NCBI RefSeq assembly: GCF_010093025.1
Contig: NZ_CP048114.1
Coordinates: forward strand, 3,100,001 to 3,164,000
Source: Edaphobacter sp. 12200R-103
Lineage (GTDB): Bacteria; Acidobacteriota; Terriglobia; Terriglobales; Acidobacteriaceae
Length of the DNA: 64,000 nucleotides
Direction: 5' to 3'
In this document: positions 35,549 through 44,161 of the stretch, in pieces
How positions within the stretch are numbered: the first letter of the stretch is position 1
Layout of the letters: each line of letters begins with the position of its first letter
The notes under the pieces: generated by a model
The model's database searches: none
Told to the model about the DNA's origin: nothing
Seen by the model: only the letters and a program-made list of their open reading frames with translations
Position numbers and translations under genes: made by a program

Positions 35549-35598
35549 CGCGGATACTCCGCGAAAGGACTATATGGAGGCGCCTTCACGACTGTCAA
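35549..35598 (-). promoter_or_regulatory. Promoter and leader hairpin of the TonB-receptor gene
   Basis: On the minus strand TTGACA (35598-35593) and TATAGT (35574-35569) are separated by 18 bp, close to the sigma-70 consensus. Just downstream, CGCGGA-GTA-TCCGCG (35563-35549) forms a perfect hairpin in the expected leader. About 60 bp of leader remain before the start codon. Confidence 0.75.
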
Positions 35599-35674
35599 CA
35601 GGAAACCATTCCCCTTTTGAAGTTTGAAGGTGCGAAGTCGGGAACATGGTCAGACCAGATGACCGTGCGCCTGC

Positions 35675-36544
35675 CTATCTGCGAGCCAGCGCAACCCGCG
35701 GAATCGCCTGCAGATCGTTGACGAAGCCGACGTCGCGCCAACCGGAGAGAAGCCCTGCGATCGCATCGCGCTGGCCATGCCCGATCTCCATGGCCAGCAG
35801 GCCTCCCGGTTTCAGCGCCTTGTATGCCTGGGGGATAAGCCGCTTATAGATCGCCAGGCCATCGTCTTCCGCATACAGCGCCGAGGCAGGCTCGTATCGG
35901 CTCACCTGGGGATGAAGCTGCGCGGCCTCCCCGGCAGGAACGTAAGGTGGATTACTGACGACAGCGTCAAAGAACCCATGCCACTGGTGGGACGGAAGTG
36001 CGTCCAGCAGATCGGAGACGACAAACTGCATCCTGCTCTCGACTCCAAGAGCGGCTGCGTTGCTCCCGGCGACCTCAAGGGCAGCCGGCGAAAGATCCAG
36101 CGCGTACACCGAGGCCAGCGGAAGATGATGCGCCAGCGCGATGGCAATCGCTCCCGACCCGGTCCCGATATCGGCAATGGCGACCGGACGGTCATGAGGC
36201 AGTCGCTCGAGAGCTGCTTCGACCAGGTGCTCGGTCTCCGGACGCGGGATCAACACGGCGGGCGTAACGCGAAAGGCCAGCCCATAGAACTCCTGCGAGC
36301 CCACGATGTACTGGACCGGCTCATGCTGCAGTCTTCGGGCAATGCACGCCTCATAGGCCTGCACCTGTTCGCTGTTGAGCAGCCGCGCAGGGTCGGAGCG
36401 CAGCACGGTGCGCGGAGCCGCGAGCACATGGAGCAACAGAAGCTCCGCATCCCGCCGCGCCGTATCCGCAAGAAGAGGATCCGCTGCCAGGCGGTCTGCT
36501 GCATCGCGCAGCGCCTGCCGAAGCGTTATGGAAGCGCCGGACAG
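35675..36544 (-). CDS. prmC: Release factor glutamine methyltransferase PrmC (unusual start)
   Basis: PrmC methylates the GGQ glutamine of peptide release factors. The catalytic half has DIGTGSGAIAIALA (AdoMet loop) and the active-site SNPPYVP. The normal N-terminal helical domain is also encoded, reading ITLRQALRDAADRLAADP, but no ATG, GTG or TTG precedes it in frame after the last stop. The first such codon is TTG at 36436, which would delete about 31 conserved-looking residues. I propose CTG at 36544, with AGGAG 8 bases upstream (289 residues). ATA at 36529 (284 residues), which aligns with the usual MTLRQAL, is the alternative. The gene directly follows the VOC protein gene, whose stop is 1 base before. 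Sequencing error is possible. Confidence 0.88.
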   Translation of the reverse strand: MSGASITLRQALRDAADRLAADPLLADTARRDAELLLLHVLAAPRTVLRSDPARLLNSEQVQAYEACIARRLQHEPVQYIVGSQEFYGLAFRVTPAVLIPRPETEHLVEAALERLPHDRPVAIADIGTGSGAIAIALAHHLPLASVYALDLSPAALEVAGSNAAALGVESRMQFVVSDLLDALPSHQWHGFFDAVVSNPPYVPAGEAAQLHPQVSRYEPASALYAEDDGLAIYKRLIPQAYKALKPGGLLAMEIGHGQRDAIAGLLSGWRDVGFVNDLQAIPRVALARR

Positions 36545-36545
36545 C

Positions 36546-37391
36546 TCACATGCTCCTGACCATAATGACGTTGCCGTCCGGGTCCGAGATCGTCAGGGTA
36601 TCTTTGGATTGCAACATCGTGATGTGCTGCTTGTGCAGGAGGCGGCGCGACTTCGACAGATTGGTCGACCGAAGAATAAAGCGCGCCTTCGGCCCCAGCG
36701 CATCCGCCTTGACCAGCTCAATCTCCTGGCCGGAGTTTCCGGGCATGTGCAGAAACATCGGATCGCCCGCGATGGACTTGAATGAGAGCTGGTTCAGGTA
36801 GAAGTCCCGTGCGGAAGCAGGGTCGCGCACGGCGATCGAGACCGAGACGATCGCATCGCCAACGCGGTCCTCGCCCAGGTGCTTGCCGCGGTCGTTGAAG
36901 TGCATGGAACCGGGCTCGTACTGGGTGTACTCAAGGTTCTGCGCGGCGCCGTTGGCGTCGATCGGCCCCGCCAGCGTGAACAGAAGATTTCCGGCGCCGG
37001 CCTTGCGAACTTTCGTCGGGGTCAGCCCATGCTCCAGGTAGTCGTCGTGGACGGCCTGCAGGTTGTCGTCTCCTTCAAAACAGACATGGAGAAAACCGAT
37101 CATGGACTCTTTCGGCACGTCGGGGTTCGCCGGATAGAGCTCGATAAACTGATGATCGTTGATCTTGATGAAGCTCTCGCGCGGTTTATCCTGCTTGTCC
37201 TTCAGCAGAAAGGCCTCTTCGTAGCCAAGCTTCTGGTAGAACTCGCGCGCGGCATCGAGCGAACGCACACGCATCGCGATATGCGCAATTCCCGCCAGCG
37301 GAGGAGCCTGCTGCGCCCGTGCAAGCGGCGACAGAAGAGAGAGGACGACTGCTGCAAGGCTGAAGCGGAAAGCGCGGACGAATCGGGGCAT
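36546..37391 (-). CDS. Exported VOC (glyoxalase/bleomycin-resistance fold) protein
   Basis: The 281-residue product has a signal peptide (ending near LARAQQ) and then two VOC half-domains: GIAHIAMRVRSLDAAREFYQ and, later, VSIAVRDPASARDFYLNQL. Each half contributes metal-binding residues in characterised family members. The protein is therefore a periplasmic or secreted metal-dependent enzyme or binding protein of unknown substrate. The ATG at 37391 is chosen because AGGAA lies about 9 bases upstream and it starts the signal peptide; the frame extends 17 codons more. Its stop codon lies next to the proposed CTG start of prmC. Confidence 0.87.
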   Translation of the reverse strand: MPRFVRAFRFSLAAVVLSLLSPLARAQQAPPLAGIAHIAMRVRSLDAAREFYQKLGYEEAFLLKDKQDKPRESFIKINDHQFIELYPANPDVPKESMIGFLHVCFEGDDNLQAVHDDYLEHGLTPTKVRKAGAGNLLFTLAGPIDANGAAQNLEYTQYEPGSMHFNDRGKHLGEDRVGDAIVSVSIAVRDPASARDFYLNQLSFKSIAGDPMFLHMPGNSGQEIELVKADALGPKARFILRSTNLSKSRRLLHKQHITMLQSKDTLTISDPDGNVIMVRSM

Positions 37392-37450
37392 CAGTGAGAT
37401 TCCTGGAACCAGAGTCTTGGAGTCGTCTCCATTCTGGCGCAATCATTTGG

Positions 37451-37565
37451 ATTCGTCATTCTGAGCGCAGCGACGAATCCCTGTATTTCTGCCCGTAACC
37501 CCCTGAATGCTACAGGAAATACCGGGATCCTTATTCTGCGCAAAACTCCGGATCAGAATGACGAC
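37451..37565. repeat. Interspersed palindromic repeat, type D (GTCATTCTGAGCG family)
   Basis: The left end ATTCGTCATTCTGAGCGCAG and right end GGATCAGAATGACGA are mirror images, with CCTGTATTTC / GAAATACCGGGAT inside. It fills the gap between the VOC gene and the GH27 gene. It differs from types A and B but shares the outer TCAT-CTGAG theme. Confidence 0.7.
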
Positions 37566-37612
37566 TTCTTAACGACTATACCCGCGCCTTGCAGTTACCA
37601 TCGGCGGTCTGG

Positions 37613-38794
37613 TTATTTCGTCAGCTTCAGCAGCACGGCGCCGTGGCGCGGGATCGTGAAGACGTCGGTGTCCTTGATGACGCCAAGGTCCTTATGGGAC
37701 CACAGATCGCGGGCATGGGCTGTTCCCGATCCGAAGCCGGCGTCCTTCAGGTGCAGCGTAAGGCCGTGCATGTTGTGCTGATCGTGCGAGACGTTGAAGA
37801 TGGCCAGCGCAACCGAGCCGTCCGACAGCGGACGCGACCAGATCTCGATCTGATCGCCCGCCCACAGGCGATCGCCCTGCCGGCCCAGCTTGTCCTGATC
37901 GATGGCGATGACCTCCTTGTTGGTCAGGATGGAGCGCACATCGTCAGACATCTCCGTAAGGTTATTGCCTGCCATCAGCGGAGCTGCGAGCATGGCCCAG
38001 AAGGTCATATGGGTGACGTTCTCCTCGTGTGTCAGCTTGCCGTTGCCCACCTCCAGCATGTCGGGATCGTTCCAGTGGCCGGGACCGGCATACTTCGAAA
38101 GCCCCGCCTGGTTCAGCGCAATCAGCATCATGCTGCCGTACTGGGCCCTGATGTCATCGGTGGTCCGCCACAGGTTGCCGCCAACCTTGGGAGCCCACTG
38201 CCACGACTGATCGAAGCCATACTGGCACAGGCTGTAGACGATGGGGCGCCCTGTCTTCAGAATCGCCTGGTGCATCTTCTCGTAGGCGTCGATCATCATC
38301 TTGTTCTGCGCGGGAACATCGTTGGGATGCTCTTCCTGCATGTTCTTGCGGAAGCTGCAGAGGTCATACTTCAGGTAGTCGATGCCCCACTCCGCGTACA
38401 TCTTCGCGTCCTGCTCCTCATGGCCCAGCGATCCCTCGTAGTGCGCGCAGGTCTGCGGTCCGGGCGAAGAGTAGATTCCGATCTTCAGTCCCTTGGAATG
38501 CACGTAGTCGGCCAGCGCCTTCATGTCAGGGAACTTCTCGTTGGGGTGGAGGACGCCGTTCGCATCGCGCTTGCCCTGCCAGGTGTCGTCGATGTTGACG
38601 TAGACGTATCCCGCATCGCGCATGCCGCTTGAGACCATCAGGTCGGCAGCCTTGCGGATATCGGCATCGGTAACCTTGCCGGCAAACCAGTTCCAGCTGT
38701 TCCATCCCATAGGCGGTGTCGCGGCCAGCTGTTGGGCGGTGGCCGGCAGCGAGACGGCGAGAAGAGCGACTACAAAAACAAGACAGCGGCGCAT
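37613..38794 (-). CDS. Secreted alpha-galactosidase-like enzyme, GH27
   Basis: The 393-residue protein has a signal peptide (VFVVALLAVSLPATAQQ) and a GH27 catalytic barrel beginning ATPPMGWNSWNWF. The nucleophile Asp lies in YLKYDLCS and the acid/base Asp in GHWNDPDMLEVGN, both intact, so a retaining alpha-galactosidase or alpha-N-acetylgalactosaminidase activity is expected. A small beta-rich domain occupies the last 90 residues. ATG at 38794 has AGGAGG about 10 bases upstream; the longer open frame is not supported. It would act on plant or microbial galactosides outside the cytoplasm. Confidence 0.93.
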   Translation of the reverse strand: MRRCLVFVVALLAVSLPATAQQLAATPPMGWNSWNWFAGKVTDADIRKAADLMVSSGMRDAGYVYVNIDDTWQGKRDANGVLHPNEKFPDMKALADYVHSKGLKIGIYSSPGPQTCAHYEGSLGHEEQDAKMYAEWGIDYLKYDLCSFRKNMQEEHPNDVPAQNKMMIDAYEKMHQAILKTGRPIVYSLCQYGFDQSWQWAPKVGGNLWRTTDDIRAQYGSMMLIALNQAGLSKYAGPGHWNDPDMLEVGNGKLTHEENVTHMTFWAMLAAPLMAGNNLTEMSDDVRSILTNKEVIAIDQDKLGRQGDRLWAGDQIEIWSRPLSDGSVALAIFNVSHDQHNMHGLTLHLKDAGFGSGTAHARDLWSHKDLGVIKDTDVFTIPRHGAVLLKLTK

Positions 38795-39029
38795 GCGTAA
38801 GGTTCCTCCTGAAATTGTGAAGAAGTTTATAAGATTGATTTGAACCCTGCTTGTCAATTGCAGATGCCCCGGTTGCGTACAGACGAAAGTCATCGCCGCA
38901 GCGAAATGACGCAGCATCGAGATTGCAGGGGATATGCTCGGGTGCGCAGCCTCCTGAAGAGAGGCGCCCGGCCTCTTCGGGGTAAACAGCCTCGACGCAA
39001 TCGAAGACAGCAGCATCGAGCCTCCGTTT

Positions 39030-40862
39030 CTATCGATTGCACAGGAGATAGTTCCCGCCGCTCTCTGCCACAACTTTGAAAGCCCCGTCCAGCAGCGTCT
39101 TCAGGTGCTGCATGTCGCTCCCATAGGCCAGCAGATAGGTTCGCTGCGGGCTCATCCAGTGCGCCTTAAGCTCTGCATCGCCAATAAATATCTGCTTCGC
39201 ACCGGGAGCATAACTTCCATACTCAAGATTCGCGCTCCTTCCGTTCCATAACAGCGCCGTCCTGTTCGTATAAAAGAACGTTGCTGAGAAGGCATAGTAC
39301 GCATCGCCCTCAATCAGATCACCCTGGGGCGCACGCTCCAGCGCCTCCACCAGCCGATAGGAGCTCAGGTAGGGATCGAACGTAACCAACGCCAGCCTTG
39401 CCGCCTGCAAGAACGCGAGCATCATCAGAACCAGCACCGCAACCGTCGCGCCCGTCCTGCGGACGTGTAGCAGGCCGGCCACCCCAATAAGCAGACCGCA
39501 TCCTGCCACCGCCAGCGGAAGCCGCAGGTAAGCGAACGCCTTCAGCGTAAGGTCACTCATGTGTCCGAGCGACAACGTGTACATCTCCGGATTCTGTGTC
39601 AACGCGGCTGAGATATCCCCGGGCGTTGCGACCCTGGCCGTATAAACCAGCAGAAATACAATGGCCGCAAGGCAAAGGCTCAACACGCCCGCGAGCACCA
39701 TCCGGGCCACGCGTGGGTACCTTTCTCTCATCGCCAGGTGGCTTCCCAGCAGCATCGCCAGCGCCGGGTAGATCGGCAGCGAGTAATACTCCTGCGTCGT
39801 CGACAGCGTAAAGAAGCACAGGATAAACAGCACCCATACCAGGCACAGCAGCCTCACCTGCGCCTCGCGCGTGCTCATCTCTGTCCGATGCACCCAGCCG
39901 CGCTTCAGGGCGACCGGCAGTGTCAGCGAAAACGGAAACAGCCAGGCAAAGTGCAGAAGCCAGAACCACACGCGCGGAACCGTGTTGTAGTCCCGCGGAT
40001 AGCGCAGGTTCAGAAAACGGAACAGGTGCTCGTTGAAGAAGTAGAACCAGAAGAAGCCGTGATACTCCCCCGGGCTCGAGTGCATGGTGAAGTCGAAATA
40101 CGGCGGATTCCGAAGCGTCGCAAGCACATGCCATGGAGCTGCGATCAGCAGCACGATCGCGAGCCCGCTCAACGGCCGCAACCGCTTCCAAAGCTCACAT
40201 GGGCTGTGCTGCCGCAAAATGGCGAGATAGATTCCGCCGATAAACACCGGAAATACGGCAGCCACCAACCCCTTCAGCAGCAGACCGCACGCCAGACTTA
40301 AATACATCGTCAGAAACCATAGTCCCGGCCGCCGCTCTTCCGCATCCAGCAGGCGGAGCATCGACCACAACGCCAGCGTAATCGTCAGGACCAGCGCGGC
40401 ATCAGGAATCAGGATGCGCGTAAACAGAAACATTCCCACGCAGGTCGCCAGAATGACACCGGCGTAGATCGCCGCGCGCCTTCCAAACGCCCATAGGGCA
40501 AAACGCGCCGTCACCCAGCACAGCGCAATGTTGAGGAAGGCCAGTGGCAGCCGCGCCGCCCAGTCGTGCACGCCGAAGATCCGGTACGAGCCCGCCATGA
40601 TCCAGTAGATCAGCGGCGACTTTTCGAGATAGGCGATACCGTCCAGCCGCGCCGTCACCCAGTCGCCGCTCTCCAGCATGTTGCGCGCAATCTGCGCCTG
40701 TACCGCGTCCACGTCGTCCATCAGGTGCGGCGGGCTAAACACCATGGGAAGAAAGGCGCAGCACGCAACCAGAAGAACGATCGTGTCTACGCGGAGACGG
40801 CTGAAAAGTCGAGTGAGGTAAGCTCCGGGGCCGGAGGCTCCTGGTTGCACTGGATCCCCCAT
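39030..40862 (-). CDS. ArnT-like glycosyltransferase, GT39/GT83
   Basis: This is a large multi-spanning membrane protein with the GT-C layout: an N-terminal helix (DTIVLLVACCAFLPMVF), an acidic first periplasmic loop (HLMDDVDAVQAQIARNML and SGDWVTARLDG), and about 10-12 helices, then a soluble C-terminal part. Such enzymes transfer a sugar from a polyprenyl-phosphate donor to lipid or protein on the periplasmic side. The first helix begins directly after the stop of asnB, so the start must lie inside asnB: ATG 40862 (76-bp overlap) or ATG 40898 (112-bp overlap). The GH27 gene follows 235 bp away. Confidence 0.88.
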   Translation of the reverse strand: MGDPVQPGASGPGAYLTRLFSRLRVDTIVLLVACCAFLPMVFSPPHLMDDVDAVQAQIARNMLESGDWVTARLDGIAYLEKSPLIYWIMAGSYRIFGVHDWAARLPLAFLNIALCWVTARFALWAFGRRAAIYAGVILATCVGMFLFTRILIPDAALVLTITLALWSMLRLLDAEERRPGLWFLTMYLSLACGLLLKGLVAAVFPVFIGGIYLAILRQHSPCELWKRLRPLSGLAIVLLIAAPWHVLATLRNPPYFDFTMHSSPGEYHGFFWFYFFNEHLFRFLNLRYPRDYNTVPRVWFWLLHFAWLFPFSLTLPVALKRGWVHRTEMSTREAQVRLLCLVWVLFILCFFTLSTTQEYYSLPIYPALAMLLGSHLAMRERYPRVARMVLAGVLSLCLAAIVFLLVYTARVATPGDISAALTQNPEMYTLSLGHMSDLTLKAFAYLRLPLAVAGCGLLIGVAGLLHVRRTGATVAVLVLMMLAFLQAARLALVTFDPYLSSYRLVEALERAPQGDLIEGDAYYAFSATFFYTNRTALLWNGRSANLEYGSYAPGAKQIFIGDAELKAHWMSPQRTYLLAYGSDMQHLKTLLDGAFKVVAESGGNYLLCNR

Positions 40863-42706
40863 TGTTTGATCCACAGAAACAGCATCAGCATGCCCCATAA
40901 GTGATACCCGTAATTTGCCTTTCTTTCCATGTGCAGCCCGATCAGCGGTTCAAGGTAGGGCCACGAGACAACCCCGCTCTCCTCAACCGTCTTCCTGTCC
41001 AGAGTATCCAGCAAGAGCGGTTTCAGATGACCTCGCAACCAGTCGTGCACCGGGATATCGAGCCCCTGCTTCTTCTTCGCCAGAATGCTTTGGGGCAGCT
41101 TGTCTTTCATCAGCTTGCGCAGCAGCAGCTTCAGATTCCGGCCGCGGATACAGTAGTTCGCCGGCAGCGTCGCCGCAAACTCCACAATGCGATGATCCAG
41201 AAACGCCGGCCTCACCTCCAGAGAGTGAGCCATGCTCATACGGTCTACCTTCACCAGCAGGTTGTCCGGAAGATAGTACGCCTGGTCGAACGCCATGAAG
41301 CGCCGCACGTCTCCCTTCAGCGGAATGGTCGCCAATACCTTCAGCAGATGCGTGCTGTCCTGTACAACCATCAGGTCTCGCCGCTGCATCTGCGAAAACG
41401 TTCCGTTCCAGAAGACGTGTGAGCTGCGTTCATCCAGCAGTGTGCCTTGCAGAAACCGCTGCAACTTATAATCCAGCCCGATTTTCTTGTTCGAAGCGGG
41501 CAGCCGGTTCGCCGAGTGCAGCGACAGGCGGCGAAGCTCCCGGGGAACAAACCGCGCCCGGCGCGCATACGTGTCGGCAAGGTACGTAATGTAGCCGCCG
41601 AACAACTCATCGGCCCCCTCGCCGCTCAACGCTACGGTCACCTTCTCTGCCGAGATACGCGACAGGTGCCACACCGGGACAGCTCCCGCGTCGGCATTGG
41701 GTTCGTCCGCATAATACGCCATCTGGGTCACCGAATCCGGCGTTACGGTTGCGGGCCCCAGGTCCAGTTCGAAGTGCTCCGTCGAGTACCGCTGCGCCAT
41801 CTCTCGCAGGTACGGCGCCTCGTTGAACTCCCGCCCATGGAACGTAATCGAAAAGGTCTTCAGCGCCGTGGAGCTATGCTGGCTCGCATAGTGAAGCAGG
41901 GTCGAAGAATCCATGCCCCCGCTCAACCACACGCCCACCGGAACATCGGCCGCCAGGTGCTCCTTCACCGACTCCGACAGCAGATAATCCAGCCGCTCCG
42001 CTGAATCCACAAGGCTGATGTGGGAGCATGGCTCCGCCCGGGCGACCTTCCAGTAGCTATGCTGTGAGATCTCGCCATCCTGCCAGGTCAAAAAGCATCC
42101 CGGCGTCAGCTTCCGTACAGCCTGCGCCAGCGTCCGGCCTCCGGGAACATAGTTCACTCCCAGGTAAGCATCCAGCGCCTCCACATCGATCTGCCGGGGA
42201 ACTTCGGGATGACAGAATACCGCCTTCAGCTCCGAGCCGAAATAGATCTCGCCTCCCCGGAAGGCGTAATAGAGCGGCTTGATGCCCATGCGGTCCCGTG
42301 CAAGCACCAGGCGTCCGCGTGATTCCTGCCACACCGCAAAGCCGAACATTCCGCGCAGCTTCTCAATGCAGGCAGTGTCCCACTGCATAAAGGCGCGAAG
42401 AACCACCTCGGTGTCGCAGGTCGTCTGAAACGCATGACCGAGCGCTCTCAGCTCCCTGCGCAACTCGGCATGGTTGTAGATCTCGCCATTGAATACGAGC
42501 GCGTAGTCATTGTCCTCCGAACTGAGAGGTTGACCACCGGCAGCAGTGTCGATCACCCTGAGGCGTGTTGCGCCCAGGGATATGGCGGAACTCTGCCATG
42601 CACCCTGATCGTCAGGGCCACGGTGAAGGATGGAAGCAACCGCCTGGTAAATCCGTTCGGGCAGAAAGGGCCTGGTGGCATGGGTGAATCCGGCAATTCC
42701 ACACAT
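40787..42706 (-). CDS. asnB: Asparagine synthase, glutamine-hydrolysing
   Basis: The 639-residue protein has an N-terminal class II glutamine amidotransferase domain starting MCGIAGF (Cys2 nucleophile, RGPDDQG, FNGEIYNHAELR) and a C-terminal synthase domain with the ATP-pyrophosphatase loop WLSGGMDSS. It makes Asn from Asp with Gln nitrogen; in glycan clusters, relatives amidate sugar acids or peptides instead. Its 3' end overlaps the start of the GT39-like gene by 76-112 bp, so the two are linked in expression. A role in polysaccharide or lipid modification is possible but not proven, since ordinary AsnB proteins look the same. Confidence 0.93.
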   Translation of the reverse strand: MCGIAGFTHATRPFLPERIYQAVASILHRGPDDQGAWQSSAISLGATRLRVIDTAAGGQPLSSEDNDYALVFNGEIYNHAELRRELRALGHAFQTTCDTEVVLRAFMQWDTACIEKLRGMFGFAVWQESRGRLVLARDRMGIKPLYYAFRGGEIYFGSELKAVFCHPEVPRQIDVEALDAYLGVNYVPGGRTLAQAVRKLTPGCFLTWQDGEISQHSYWKVARAEPCSHISLVDSAERLDYLLSESVKEHLAADVPVGVWLSGGMDSSTLLHYASQHSSTALKTFSITFHGREFNEAPYLREMAQRYSTEHFELDLGPATVTPDSVTQMAYYADEPNADAGAVPVWHLSRISAEKVTVALSGEGADELFGGYITYLADTYARRARFVPRELRRLSLHSANRLPASNKKIGLDYKLQRFLQGTLLDERSSHVFWNGTFSQMQRRDLMVVQDSTHLLKVLATIPLKGDVRRFMAFDQAYYLPDNLLVKVDRMSMAHSLEVRPAFLDHRIVEFAATLPANYCIRGRNLKLLLRKLMKDKLPQSILAKKKQGLDIPVHDWLRGHLKPLLLDTLDRKTVEESGVVSWPYLEPLIGLHMERKANYGYHLWGMLMLFLWIKQWGIQCNQEPPAPELTSLDFSAVSA

Positions 42707-42846
42707 TCGAGGGAAGCCTTTTATTTTTTTCCAAATAATACCCGAAACTTTTTTCAGGAAGATGCATTTAAATAAGTTTGTGCCTTTTTTGCTTATGCAC
42801 CTTTAACCCATAAAGCTTGGGTGACCCGGACGGCTTTCCTCCCCTT

Positions 42847-42868
42847 GTCTCCAGCCTCTGCTGGAGAC
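42847..42868. other. Hairpin in an otherwise featureless 390-bp gap
   Basis: GTCTCCAGC and GCTGGAGAC form a perfect 9-bp stem with loop CTCT. There is no T tract on either strand, so termination is doubtful. The gap 42707-43094, upstream of asnB and downstream of osmC, shows no other structure or gene I can support. Confidence 0.4.
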
Positions 42869-43094
42869 CTTCTCCTTAATCGTTCACACCGCTAAGGATC
42901 CGGGTAAACTCCTGCTGGCTCTGAGAACTTCCGGCAGAATCATCGCCCCTTCGATTACGCAGATTTCCCAACGCTAACAAACGAGACGCCTGCATGATCC
43001 GCGATTGCTCGCCGGAGCGCGCCCCAGCAGCGCTCCAATCGAACAAAACGAATCACACAGGCGTCCCTGGTCTATCGATTTACCCGGCTTTTGC

Positions 43095-43520
43095 TTAGAC
43101 CAGCTTGGCGTCCAGCGTAATCTCCGCCGCCTTCAGGACCTTCGATACCGGGCAGCCGATCTCGGCCTTGTGGGCCAGCTCGTCGAACTTCGCCTTGTCG
43201 ATGTTCGGGATCTTCGAGGTGTTGGTCAGGTGAATCTTCGTGATCGTCGGGCCTTCGCCATGCAGGTCGAGCGTAACGACCGCCTTGGTCTCGATCGATT
43301 CGGGGTTGAAGCCCGCCTCGGTCAGCTGCGCGCTCAGAGCCATGGTAAAGCAGCCCGCATGCGCAGCGGCGATCAGCTCTTCCGGATTCGTCCCCACGCC
43401 TTCCGCGAAGCGGGCAGCAAAGCTATACTGCGTATCCTTGAGCGTGCCGCTCTGGGTCGAGATGGTTCCTTTGCCCTCCTTGAGGGTGCCGTGCCAGATG
43501 GCGCTTGCGTAGCGATCCAT
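43095..43520 (-). CDS. OsmC-type peroxiredoxin
   Basis: The 141-residue protein matches OsmC/Ohr-like thiol peroxidases that reduce organic hydroperoxides in the cytoplasm. The first redox Cys is in HAGCFTMAL and the second in IGCPVSKVL, the normal pair. The N-terminus DRYASAIWHGTLKEGKG is that of the OsmC branch. ATG 43520 is chosen because AGGAG lies about 7 bases upstream; the frame extends eight codons more. The neighbouring small zinc-ribbon gene is divergent. Confidence 0.93.
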   Translation of the reverse strand: MDRYASAIWHGTLKEGKGTISTQSGTLKDTQYSFAARFAEGVGTNPEELIAAAHAGCFTMALSAQLTEAGFNPESIETKAVVTLDLHGEGPTITKIHLTNTSKIPNIDKAKFDELAHKAEIGCPVSKVLKAAEITLDAKLV

Positions 43521-43631
43521 ACGTCGTCTCCTTTTCGTGTTCAACCGTTATTCTTCGACGGTACACGATTCGATGCTCCCTGGTTGCTCCCCGCTGGTTG
43601 AAAATTCCGCAAAGTGCGTTAGCCTTACGGA

Positions 43632-43814
43632 ATGTCACCGCTCGATTCGGCAATCCGCGAAGAACACGAGCGCGAGAGTGCAAGCCAGTGCACTCTGCCC
43701 GCCGAACACCACCAGGTCTACTGCCCCACCTGCTCCTCACGTCTCGAAGACAGCCGCTGCAAACTCATCTGCAGGACCTGTGGATATTTCCTCAGCTGTG
43801 CGGATTTCTACTAA
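43632..43814 (+). CDS. Small zinc-ribbon protein, 60 residues
   Basis: The C-terminal half carries CPTCSSRLEDSRCKLICRTC then GYFLSCADFY, giving two CxxC knuckles (CPTC and CRTC) for one zinc ion. The Cys in SRCKL and the final SCADFY match short proteins I associate with Acidobacteriota genomes. The N-terminus is polar. No good Shine-Dalgarno is visible before the ATG, and an alternative start is possible. It is divergent from the OsmC gene. Function unknown. Confidence 0.72.
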   Translation: MSPLDSAIREEHERESASQCTLPAEHHQVYCPTCSSRLEDSRCKLICRTCGYFLSCADFY

Positions 43815-43878
43815 GGCATATCGACCTATCGTTCAAAAGGGCAATCGGGAAAGAAGTGCTCTTTCGCCCCGAAAAGGA

Positions 43879-44047
43879 GTGTCATTTCGACCGGAGCAGG
43901 ACGGCCTTCTCGTCCTGCGGAGTGGAGAAACCCCCGTATTTCGGGAGGCACGGATTCAAAGATGCATTCTCTTGATCTCCAACACAAGGTGCCATCCCTA
44001 CCGCAGGTCCTTCGACTCCGTGCTGGCGCACTTCGCTCAGGATGACA
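43879..44047. repeat. Composite palindromic repeat (type B left, type A right)
   Basis: The left part reads GTGTCATTTCGACCGGAGC through GGAGAAACCCCCGTATTTCG. The right part reads CGCAGGTCCTTCGACTCCG and CACTTCGCTCAGGATGACAC, which is a type A right arm. The join suggests recombination between two repeats, or decay of neighbours. It fills the gap 43815-44161, which holds no gene. Confidence 0.75.
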
Positions 44048-44161
44048 CACTCCGCGGAGCCTTAAACCCTGATCGCCGGGATCAGCAATAAAGCTTCATC
44101 CCATCTCCTGCGATCATCTTAGAGAGTGCCCCCTCTCTTCACGAGAGCGCGCTCCGACCAG

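Noticed and set aside
42847..42868. Rho-independent terminator for a neighbouring gene
   Set aside because: The stem is perfect but there is no T tract on either strand.
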